Assembly (NCBI RefSeq): GCF_023544665.1
Contig: NZ_JAMJFL010000015.1
Coordinates: 124,001-188,000 of the forward strand
Source of the DNA: Streptomyces sp. YS415
Lineage (GTDB): Bacteria > Actinomycetota > Actinomycetes > Streptomycetales > Streptomycetaceae
Length of the DNA: 64,000 nt
Direction: 5' to 3'
Made by a program: the position numbers and the translations under genes. Below are positions 34,476 to 42,141 of the stretch, piece by piece (the stretch's first letter is position 1; each line of letters starts with the position of its first letter). The notes under the pieces were generated by a model. It did no database searches. It was not told where the DNA came from and saw nothing but the letters and a program-made list of their open reading frames with translations.

Positions 34476-37400
34476 ATGCAGATCCGGCTGACCGTCGTAG
34501 ACCCGCTGGCCCCGCCCCCCGCCGCCGCGCGGGGCCGCGCCGCGAGCTGCGATGTGCTGGTCACGGCGCCCGCCGGGACGGCCCTGGCCGCGGTGGCGTC
34601 GGCGCTCGCCTCGGCGGTCTCCGCGGGCGAGGGCCCCGTGGTGGTGTACGCGGGCGCGGAGCGGCTCGACAGCGCGCGCTGCACCCTGGGCGAGCCCCCG
34701 CTGATCGACGGCGCGGTCCTCTCGCTGGGCGCCCCCGCCGAGCCCGAGGCCCATCCCGAGTTCGACGACGCCCCGACCCAGCTCCATGTGGTGGCGGGCC
34801 CCGACGCGGGCGGCGTCCACCTCCTGCACGGCGGCCGGATCGAGGTCGGCCGCTCCGCCGACGCCGACGTCCCGCTCGACGACCCGGACGTCTCCCGGCT
34901 GCACTGCGCGGTCACGGTCGCCGCGGACGGCCACGTCTCGGTCGCCGACCTCGGCTCCACCAACGGCACCACCCTGGACGGCGCCCGCGTGGGCACCCGC
35001 CCGGTCCGTCTCGCCCCGGGCGCGCTGCTGCGCATCGGCGAGTCGGCCCTGCGGCTCGCCCCGGCCGGCGGACCGGGGGCCCGGGTGGCGACGGTGCCGG
35101 ACGGCGAAGGGCACATCCGGCTGTCCGGCGCCCACCCGCGCCGGGAGCCGACGCCGGGCGCCTCCGGGCCCGCCGGGGAGACCCGGCACGGCTACGGTTC
35201 GGCCGCGTGGGGGGCGTCCTCGGCCACGCCGGGGGCGCAGGAGCACGGGCCCGTCGTGCCCGGACAGGGCGGTGCGCCCCGCATCGAGAACGACGGGACG
35301 CATGTCCCGGCTCCCCGCGGCGGCGACACCCACGGCGCCGGTTTCTCGGCGGAGGGGCACCCTCGCGGGGGTTCTCCGGTGGAGGGGCGTCCACGCGGGG
35401 GCACTCCGGTGGAGGGCCGCCCGCGCGGGGGCACTGCGGCTGACGGGCACCCTCGCGGGGGCACTCCGGCGGACGGGCACCTCCGCGGCGGCACTCCGGC
35501 AGACGGGCGCCCGCGCGGGGGCACTCCGGCAGACGGCCACCCAGACGGCAGCGCCCCGGCACACGGCTACCCACGCGGCGGCGCTCAGGCCGAGGGGCAC
35601 CCTCGCGGCGGCGCCCCAGCACCGGGCCGCCGTCCGGGGGATGCGCCCGGGCTCGGGGGGACGCCCACGCCCGGCGGCCGTGCCTCCGGGGACCGCGACC
35701 GCGCGGGCCTCCCCGCCGACACCCGCACCCGCGAGGCCCCCCAGGACGCGCTCGGGGGAGCGCACGCCTCCGGTGGCCGCGCCACCGGGGACCGGGACAA
35801 CGCAGGCCTCCCCGCCGACGCCCGCGCCCGCGATGCCGGTGACCGGCCGGACGGGCGGGACGGTGGCCGTAAAGGCAGTAAAGGCAGCCCGCCGCGCGGC
35901 ACCGAGGCCCCGCAGGGCCCGCGCCGGCGCGGCCTCGGCGCGTGGGCCCGGCGGCTGACCGGCGGACGCGGCGAACCGGGCCCGCCCGAAAGCGAGTCGT
36001 ACGACGATCAGGGCCGCGAAGCGGCCGAGCACCCCTCCGCCGCCGACCGGCTCCCGGAGACCTGGCCGGACCCCGCCGCCCTGCTGCTCACCGCCCTCGG
36101 CCCGGGCCCCCGCCTGTGGGAGCGCGGGCCGGACCACCCCGAGGCGCTCACCGTCCGGCTCGGCACCGCCGACCGCCCGAGCCCCGACGGCGCCGGACTG
36201 CTGCCCGCCGTACCGGTCACCGCCGATCTGCGCGAGATCGGCGCCCTGGGCCTCGCCGGCCCGCGCACGCGGCTCGCCGGACTGGCCCGCGCGGTGGTGG
36301 CCCAGCTCGCCGCGCTGCACTCACCGGACGCCCTGGAGATCGTGCTGATCAGCGCGGACCGCTCCCGCCCGCTGGAGGAGCGCGCCGCCGAGTGGTCCTG
36401 GCTGGGCTGGCTCCCGCAGCTGCGCCCCTCCCACGGCCAGGACTGCCGCCTGCTGCTGGCCCACGACCGCGAACAGGCCACGGCCCGCACCGAGGAGCTG
36501 CTCCGCCGGCTCGACGACCACCTGGACCACCACGGCGAGCAGCCCTCCACGGCCTCCGCGCACCGGCCCTCCTGGGCCCAGGACGACCCGGCCACCTCCT
36601 ATGCGGGTCCCTGCACGGTGGTCGTGGTGGACGGGGACCCCGGCGCCGCCGACGTCCGGGAGGCCGTCGCACGGCTGGCGTCGGACGGCCCGCGGGCCGG
36701 GATCCACGTGGTGTGCCTCGCCGAGACGGCCCCCGCCTCGCCCGCCTCCCCGGTCACCGAGACCTACCGGGCGGCCTGCGCGGCGGCCCCGGCGTTCCGG
36801 GAGTGCGGCGCGGTCGCCCTGCTGAGCGGTGACGTGGCGACCGCGCTGCGGCTGATGCGGGTGGCCCGCACCGGCGGAGCGGACGCCCACGCCGACCCGG
36901 CCCCCGTGGCCCCCGGCACCGTGGCCACCGTGGACGCCGTCTCGCTCGCCTGGGCCGAGCGGTTCGCGCGGGCCCTGGCCCCGCTGCGGCCGGACGGCGC
37001 CGTGGCGGAGCGGCAGACGCGGGTCTCCGCGCCGCTGCCCCAGGCGGCCCGGCTGCTGGACGAGTTGGGCCTGGCCCGGGCCACCCCGGCTTCCCTGATG
37101 GCCCGTTGGGCGGACGCGGCCGACGACGCCGAGGCGCTGGGCGGACGCGCGTGTGCCGTGCTGGGCGCCGGTCCGCGCGGCCCGGTCACCGCGGACCTCG
37201 CGGCCGACGGGCCGCACCTGCTGGTCGAGGGCCCCACGGGCAGCGGCCGTACGGAGCTGCTGCGCGCGCTCATCGCCTCGCTCGCCGCCGCCGAGCGGCC
37301 CGACCGGCTGACCATGGTCCTGGTGGACGGCCGGGACAGCGTGGGCGGCAGCGGCGGTGACGGACTGCGGGTGTGCACCGACGTCCCGCATGTCACCACC

Positions 37401-38201
37401 CACCTCACCGCCAACGACCCGGTCCGGATGCGGGAGTTCGCCCAGTCGCTGAGCGCCGAGCTGAAGCGGCGGGCCGAGCTGCTGGGCCGTTCCCACTTCA
37501 CGGAGTGGCACGCGGGCCGGATGGTCTCGGGCCGCATGGTCGCCCAGCGCACCGGTACCGGCACCGCCTCCCCCTCCCCCTCCGCCTCCGTCTCCGTCTC
37601 CGGTGGAGCCGCGGATCTGGACACCCCGCCCAGCTCGACCCTGCGGCTGCGCCCGGCGGCCGCGCGCCGGCAGACGGAGGCGGCACCGCCGCTGCCCCGC
37701 CTGGTCGTGGTCGTGGACGACCTCGACGCCCTGGTCTCCCCGGCCCTCGGCTCCCCCGGCCGGCCGGCCGCGGGCTCGGTCATACGCGCCCTGGAGGCGG
37801 TGGCCCGGGAGGGCGAGCGGCTCGGCGTCCATCTGGTGGCCGCGACGGGCGCGGACGGCCGTACGGCCGAGTCGGAGCCGGCGCGCAGGGCCACCCTGCG
37901 GGTCACCCTCGACGCCCCGGCCACCGGTCCGGACGAACCGGCGCCCGGCCGTGGCCGGTTCACCGGGGCGGACGGCCGGGTGACCGCCTTCCAAGGCGGC
38001 CGGGTCACCGGCCGTATCCCCCGCACCGCGACCCTGCGCCCCACGGTCGTGCCGCTGGAGTGGCACCGGATGGGCGACCCTCCGGCCCGCCGCCCGGTCC
38101 GCGAGCTGGGCAACGGCCCGACGGACCTGGCCCTTCTGGCCAGCGCGCTGGAGCGCGCGGCGAAGGAGGTCTCGGCCGCCGAAGTGCCCTCGCTGCTCTA
38201 G
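34476..38201 (+). CDS. FHA domain and FtsK/SpoIIIE-family ATPase fusion
   Basis: This 1241-residue multidomain protein has residues 1-90 looking ubiquitin-like (MQIRLTVVDP...). Residues about 100-195 are an FHA domain (EVGRSADADVPLDDPDVSRLHCAV, DLGSTNGTTLDG). Residues 294-383 are nine 10-residue Gly-rich repeats. A degenerate FtsK-type domain follows (about 560-680: DLREIGALGLAGPRTRLAGLARAVVAQL). The last is an FtsK ATPase domain with Walker A GPTGSGRT (about 919) and Walker B VVVVDDLDAL (about 1077). The layout recalls EccC of type VII secretion, but there is no N-terminal membrane segment. Start at ATG 34476; an upstream GTG at 34452 is possible. It lies opposite pkaA. Confidence 0.82.
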   Translation: MQIRLTVVDPLAPPPAAARGRAASCDVLVTAPAGTALAAVASALASAVSAGEGPVVVYAGAERLDSARCTLGEPPLIDGAVLSLGAPAEPEAHPEFDDAPTQLHVVAGPDAGGVHLLHGGRIEVGRSADADVPLDDPDVSRLHCAVTVAADGHVSVADLGSTNGTTLDGARVGTRPVRLAPGALLRIGESALRLAPAGGPGARVATVPDGEGHIRLSGAHPRREPTPGASGPAGETRHGYGSAAWGASSATPGAQEHGPVVPGQGGAPRIENDGTHVPAPRGGDTHGAGFSAEGHPRGGSPVEGRPRGGTPVEGRPRGGTAADGHPRGGTPADGHLRGGTPADGRPRGGTPADGHPDGSAPAHGYPRGGAQAEGHPRGGAPAPGRRPGDAPGLGGTPTPGGRASGDRDRAGLPADTRTREAPQDALGGAHASGGRATGDRDNAGLPADARARDAGDRPDGRDGGRKGSKGSPPRGTEAPQGPRRRGLGAWARRLTGGRGEPGPPESESYDDQGREAAEHPSAADRLPETWPDPAALLLTALGPGPRLWERGPDHPEALTVRLGTADRPSPDGAGLLPAVPVTADLREIGALGLAGPRTRLAGLARAVVAQLAALHSPDALEIVLISADRSRPLEERAAEWSWLGWLPQLRPSHGQDCRLLLAHDREQATARTEELLRRLDDHLDHHGEQPSTASAHRPSWAQDDPATSYAGPCTVVVVDGDPGAADVREAVARLASDGPRAGIHVVCLAETAPASPASPVTETYRAACAAAPAFRECGAVALLSGDVATALRLMRVARTGGADAHADPAPVAPGTVATVDAVSLAWAERFARALAPLRPDGAVAERQTRVSAPLPQAARLLDELGLARATPASLMARWADAADDAEALGGRACAVLGAGPRGPVTADLAADGPHLLVEGPTGSGRTELLRALIASLAAAERPDRLTMVLVDGRDSVGGSGGDGLRVCTDVPHVTTHLTANDPVRMREFAQSLSAELKRRAELLGRSHFTEWHAGRMVSGRMVAQRTGTGTASPSPSASVSVSGGAADLDTPPSSTLRLRPAAARRQTEAAPPLPRLVVVVDDLDALVSPALGSPGRPAAGSVIRALEAVAREGERLGVHLVAATGADGRTAESEPARRATLRVTLDAPATGPDEPAPGRGRFTGADGRVTAFQGGRVTGRIPRTATLRPTVVPLEWHRMGDPPARRPVRELGNGPTDLALLASALERAAKEVSAAEVPSLL
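35355..35624 (+). repeat. Nine 30-bp in-frame tandem repeats inside the FHA-FtsK gene
   Basis: Each unit encodes a variant of GHPRGGTPAD (residues 294-383). Units differ mainly at third positions, with several near-identical copies in the middle, which suggests recent unequal exchange. It forms a flexible linker between the FHA and ATPase parts. Confidence 0.85.
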
Positions 38202-38310
38202 GAGGAGTGGAGCCCCAGTCACGAGGCGGTCACGATCGCCTACTTGACAGCGCAGGCGCTCTTGCCGACCTCGGGGACCCGGCGTAGACCAAACGACAAC
38301 AAGACAGCGC

Positions 38311-38322
38311 TCGAACGTTCGA
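38311..38322. promoter_or_regulatory. 12-bp palindrome upstream of the sugar ABC operon (candidate LacI-type operator)
   Basis: TCGAACGTTCGA is a perfect palindrome with a central CG, 33 bp before the start of the binding-protein gene. LacI-family sugar regulators in actinobacteria use such CG-centred sites. No LacI gene lies in the window, so the regulator would act in trans. Confidence 0.45.
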
Positions 38323-38354
38323 CGAGGCAACGAAGCACGAAGAACGGGGCAGTG

Positions 38355-39722
38355 ATGCGCACGAATCGCACCATCCGGATCGCCATGGCCACCGTCGGCG
38401 CGCTCGCGCTGGCTCTTACCGGCTGCGGCGGAGACGACGACAACGGCAACGGCAACGGAGGAGGCGGCGGCGGGCAGGAGACCGGTGCCGGTTCCACCGT
38501 CCAACTCCCCAAGCTCGACGGACAGACGCTCGAGGTGGCGGCCGTCTGGACCGGCCCCGAGCAGGACAACTTCACCAGGGTGCTGGACGAGTTCGAGAAG
38601 CGCACCGGCGCCAAGGTGAACTTCGTGCCCACCGGCAACAACACGTCCACCTTCCTCGGTACCAAGATCCAGGGCGGCCAGCCACCGGACGTGGCGTTCC
38701 TGCCGCAGGTCGGCGTGTTGCACCAGTTCGCCCAGAAGGGCTGGATCAAGCCCCTCGCCAGCGAGACCCAGGCCCAGCTGGACAAGAACTTCTCCACGGG
38801 CTGGAAGGAGCTCGGGGCCTACGAGGGCAAGCAGTACGGCGTCTATGTGAAGGCCGCCAACAAGTCCCTCATCTGGTACAACACCGCCGCCTTCGAGGCC
38901 GCCGGCATCAACGAGGAGCCGAAGACCTGGAAGGACTTCCTGGCCACGGCCCAGACGCTCTCCGACGCCGGTTCCCCCGCCGTCTCCATCGGCGGCGCGG
39001 ACGGCTGGACGCTGACCGACTGGTTCGAGAACATCTATCTCTCGCAGGCCGGCCCGGAGAAGTACGACCAACTGGCCAAGCACGAGATCAAGTGGACCGA
39101 CCCCTCGGTCAAGGACGCCCTGACCACGCTCGGCGAGCTGTGGGGCAAGGACGAGCTGATCGCGGGCGGCCGCTCGGGCGCGCTCCAGACGGAGTTCCCG
39201 AAGTCGGTCACCCAGACGTTCTCCGGTGACACCCCGGCCGCGATGGTCTTCGAGGGCGACTTCGTCACCGCGAACATCAACGCCGACACCGACGCGAAGG
39301 TCGGCACGGACGCCAAGGTGTTCCCGTTCCCGGCGGTCGGCGACGAGTCGCCGGTGGTCAGCGGCGGTGACGTGGCGGTGGCGCTGAAGGACGGCAAGGG
39401 CGCGCAGGCACTGATGACGTTCCTGTCCTCGACCGACGCGGCCGAGATCTGGGCGGCGCAGGGCGGCTTCATCTCGCCCAACAAGGAGATGGACCAGGGG
39501 TCCTACAAGGACGACGTGACCCGGGGCATCGCCGAGGCGCTGATCGCGGCGGGCGACGACTTCCGCTTCGACATGTCCGACCAGGCGCCGGCGGCGTTCG
39601 GCGGCACCCAGGGCATCGGCGAGTGGAAGCGGCTCCAGGACTTCCTGAAGAACCCGAGCGATGTGGCCGGCGCCCAGCAAAAGCTGGAGGCGGACGCCGC
39701 CAAGGCGTACAAGACCGGCTGA
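38355..39722 (+). CDS. Sugar ABC transporter substrate-binding lipoprotein
   Basis: The 455-residue lipoprotein captures a sugar outside the membrane and delivers it to the permease pair encoded next. It has a lipobox LTGC (Cys24) after a short signal, then a Gly/Asn/Asp-rich linker. The CUT1-type binding fold (about 45-450) includes DFVTANINADT and TPAAMVFEGDF-like segments, as in family-1 solute-binding proteins of oligosaccharides such as alpha-glucosides. The ATG at 38355 is used, and a GTG one codon earlier is in frame. The gap to the next gene is 3 bp. The sugar cannot be named from sequence; alpha-glucoside is a guess. Confidence 0.88.
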   Translation: MRTNRTIRIAMATVGALALALTGCGGDDDNGNGNGGGGGGQETGAGSTVQLPKLDGQTLEVAAVWTGPEQDNFTRVLDEFEKRTGAKVNFVPTGNNTSTFLGTKIQGGQPPDVAFLPQVGVLHQFAQKGWIKPLASETQAQLDKNFSTGWKELGAYEGKQYGVYVKAANKSLIWYNTAAFEAAGINEEPKTWKDFLATAQTLSDAGSPAVSIGGADGWTLTDWFENIYLSQAGPEKYDQLAKHEIKWTDPSVKDALTTLGELWGKDELIAGGRSGALQTEFPKSVTQTFSGDTPAAMVFEGDFVTANINADTDAKVGTDAKVFPFPAVGDESPVVSGGDVAVALKDGKGAQALMTFLSSTDAAEIWAAQGGFISPNKEMDQGSYKDDVTRGIAEALIAAGDDFRFDMSDQAPAAFGGTQGIGEWKRLQDFLKNPSDVAGAQQKLEADAAKAYKTG

Positions 39723-39725
39723 CGG

Positions 39726-41060
39726 ATGTCGGCCGTCGCGAACGGGAGTGCCGGCACCGCGCCGGCACCGCGCAAGGGCGTGACGGGCACCAAGGTGTGG
39801 GTGGCGGTGCTGTTCCTGCTGCCCGCCCTGGTGCTGCTCGGCGCGCTCGTGGTCTACCCGATCGGGTACTCGGTCTGGCGCAGCCTGTACAACGCGGGCG
39901 GGGACGGCTTCGTCGGCCTGGACAACTACATCGACGTCTTCACGGACGACGCGACCCTGACCGCCGTACGCAACACGGCGATCTGGATGGCGGTCGCGCC
40001 CGCCGTGGTCACCGTGCTGGGCCTGATCTTCGCCGTGCTCACCGAACGGGTGCGCTGGGGCACGGCGTTCAAGCTGATCATCTTCATGCCGATGGCGATC
40101 TCCATGCTCGCGGCCGGCATCATCTTCCGGCTGGTGTACCAGGCGGACCCGGACCAGGGCGTGGCGAACGCGATCGTGACGTCGGTGCACGACACCTTCG
40201 CCGACTCCTCCGTCTATCCGAAGGCCCGCCCCAACGCCCAGGTCAGCGATCTGAAGCCGTCCGGCGGCGGTGCGTTCACCACGACGGGCACGGTCCGGGC
40301 GGGCACCCCGGCGCTGCTCCCCCTCGTCGGTATCGCGCCCAACAAGGTGCCGGGCTCCCCCGAGGACGCCCGGGCGGCGACCGGTGCCGGCGTCACCGGC
40401 ACGGTGTGGCTGGACTTCAAGCTCGGTGGCGGCGGCGAGAAGGGGCAGGTCGACGCGGGCGAGAAGGCGCTGGAGGGCGTCAAGGTCGAGGCCGTCAAGG
40501 ACGGCGAGGTGGTGGCCTCGGCGACCAGCGGCGCGGACGGCACCTTCACCCTGCCCGACTCCGCCGACGGCGCCCAACTGCGCCTGCCGGGGTCGAACTT
40601 CGCGGCGCCCTACAACGGCGTCGACTGGCTCGGCCCGACCCTGGTGACCCCGGCGATCATCGGGGCGTACGTCTGGATGTGGGCGGGCTTCGCGATGGTG
40701 CTCATCGCGGCGGGGCTCGCCGGAGTCGACCGCAATCTGCTGGAGGCGGCCCGGGTCGACGGCGCCAACGAGTGGCAGGTGTTCCGCAGAATCACGGTGC
40801 CGATGCTGGCACCGGTCCTGGTCGTCGTACTGATCACGCTCATGATCAACGTGATGAAGATCTTCGACCTGGTCTACATCATCGCCCCGCAGCCCACCCA
40901 GGACGAGGCCAATGTGCTGGCGCTGCAGCTGTTCCTGTCGTCGTTCGGCGGCGGGGGCAACTACGGCATGGGCAGCGCGATCGGCATCATCCTGCTGCTG
41001 CTCGTGATCCCGGTGATGATCGTCAACATCCGCCGGCTCAGGAAGGAGCGCGAGCGGTGA
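39726..41060 (+). CDS. Sugar ABC transporter permease with inserted Ig-like (carboxypeptidase-regulatory) domain
   Basis: The 444-residue membrane subunit of a CUT1 importer has helices before and after a polar insertion at about residues 158-298. That insertion is not part of a usual permease (about 290-310 residues). It contains GTVWLDFKLGGGGEKGQVDAGEKALEGVKVEAVKDGEVVASATSGADGTFTLPDSADG, matching the pattern of a Cna-B/carboxypeptidase-regulatory beta-sandwich. It sits in an outer loop between helices and may interact with the binding protein or sugars. The EAA loop EAARVDGANEWQVFRRITVPML faces the ATPase. The next gene overlaps by 4 bases. No ATPase gene is present; in Streptomyces a shared ATPase, MsiK, usually serves such importers. 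Confidence 0.88.
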   Translation: MSAVANGSAGTAPAPRKGVTGTKVWVAVLFLLPALVLLGALVVYPIGYSVWRSLYNAGGDGFVGLDNYIDVFTDDATLTAVRNTAIWMAVAPAVVTVLGLIFAVLTERVRWGTAFKLIIFMPMAISMLAAGIIFRLVYQADPDQGVANAIVTSVHDTFADSSVYPKARPNAQVSDLKPSGGGAFTTTGTVRAGTPALLPLVGIAPNKVPGSPEDARAATGAGVTGTVWLDFKLGGGGEKGQVDAGEKALEGVKVEAVKDGEVVASATSGADGTFTLPDSADGAQLRLPGSNFAAPYNGVDWLGPTLVTPAIIGAYVWMWAGFAMVLIAAGLAGVDRNLLEAARVDGANEWQVFRRITVPMLAPVLVVVLITLMINVMKIFDLVYIIAPQPTQDEANVLALQLFLSSFGGGGNYGMGSAIGIILLLLVIPVMIVNIRRLRKERER

Positions 41061-41938
41061 CCGCACTCGATTCCCCCGTGCGCGGCAAGCGGTCGTGGGC
41101 CTCCCGGGTGGCGAGCGGCGCCGCGGGCGGGGCGCTGCGGACCTTCCTGCTGCTGGTGGCGCTGTTCTGGCTGGTGCCGACCTTCGGGCTGCTGGTGTCT
41201 TCCTTCCGGGAGCCGACCGAGATCGCCTCCTCGGGCTGGTGGCAGGTCTTCACGGCACCGGCCGAGCTCACCACCGAGAGCTACAGCACCCTGCTGGAGA
41301 ACGACGACATCACCAACGCGCTGTTCAACACCGTGTGGATCACCGTCCCGGCGACCCTGCTCGTGGTGATCATCGGCGCGATGGCCGGGTACGCCTTCGC
41401 GTGGATGGACTTCAAGGGCCGCGACTGGTGGTTCATGGTGGTGATCGCGCTGCTGGTGGTGCCGGTGCAGGTGGCGCTGATCCCGTTGTCCGAGCTCTTC
41501 GGGAAGCTGGGGATCTTCGGCTCGATCACCGGTGTCGTGCTGTTCCACGTGGCGTTCGGGCTGCCGTTCGCGATCTTCCTGTTGCGCAACTTCTTCGCGG
41601 AGATCCCGAAGGAGCTGCTGGAGGCGGCGCGGCTCGACGGCGCCGGTGAGGCCCGGCTGTTCACCACGGTCGTGCTGCCGCTGGGCGCCCCGGCCATCGC
41701 CTCGCTGGGAATCTTCCAGTTCCTGTGGGTGTGGAACGACATGCTGGTGGCGCTGGTGTTCTCCGACTCCGGCTCGCAGCCGCTGACGGTCGCGCTCCAG
41801 CAGCAGGTACGGCAGTTCGGCAGCAATATCGAGGTGCTGGCGCCGGGCGCCTTCATCTCGATGGTGATCCCGCTGGCGGTGTTCTTCGCGTTCCAGCGGC
41901 AGTTCGTGTCCGGGGTCATGGCGGGCGCGGTGAAGTAG
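41057..41938 (+). CDS. Sugar ABC transporter permease (second subunit)
   Basis: The 293-residue six-helix subunit pairs with the previous permease. The EAA loop EAARLDGAGEARLFTTVVLPLGAP is clear, as is the C-terminal family segment GAFISMVIPLAVFFAFQRQFVSGVMAGAVK. The GTG start overlaps the preceding stop (GGTGA), so the two are translationally coupled. A hairpin follows at 41957, ending the three-gene operon. Confidence 0.92.
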   Translation: MTALDSPVRGKRSWASRVASGAAGGALRTFLLLVALFWLVPTFGLLVSSFREPTEIASSGWWQVFTAPAELTTESYSTLLENDDITNALFNTVWITVPATLLVVIIGAMAGYAFAWMDFKGRDWWFMVVIALLVVPVQVALIPLSELFGKLGIFGSITGVVLFHVAFGLPFAIFLLRNFFAEIPKELLEAARLDGAGEARLFTTVVLPLGAPAIASLGIFQFLWVWNDMLVALVFSDSGSQPLTVALQQQVRQFGSNIEVLAPGAFISMVIPLAVFFAFQRQFVSGVMAGAVK

Positions 41939-41956
41939 CCCGCGGGACAGGCGGAT

Positions 41957-41993
41957 CGAGGGGCCGGCCGGGAGATACCCGGGCGGCCCCTCG
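41957..41993 (+). terminator. Terminator of the sugar ABC operon
   Basis: CGAGGGGCCG (41957-41966) pairs with CGGCCCCTCG (41984-41993), and an inner CCGGG pairs with CCCGG. It lies 18 nt after the second permease stop. Confidence 0.8.
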
Positions 41994-42141
41994 ACGTGCG
42001 TCCGGGCGTCCCCCGTATGCCGCAACCCCGCGTAACCAAGTCACTCCATCGGCCGTTCCCGGGCCAGGCGTCGCGGGGCAGGCGGGAATGGTCAGGCAGG
42101 CCCTGGGGCCCGACCCCCTCACCACCCGCACCGACCCATGG

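Noticed and set aside
35355..35624. CRISPR or mobile element from 30-bp repeats
   Set aside because: The repeats are in frame within a protein gene and have no spacers.
38282..38296. DasR site (TAGACCA half) before the sugar operon
   Set aside because: Only one half of the dre consensus is present; the left half does not match.
36321..41066. 1581-codon minus-strand open frame opposite the FHA-FtsK and sugar ABC genes
   Set aside because: It is a codon shadow of GC-rich genes on the plus strand. Its translation is low-complexity Arg/Gly/His-rich with no domain, while the plus strand has clear families.
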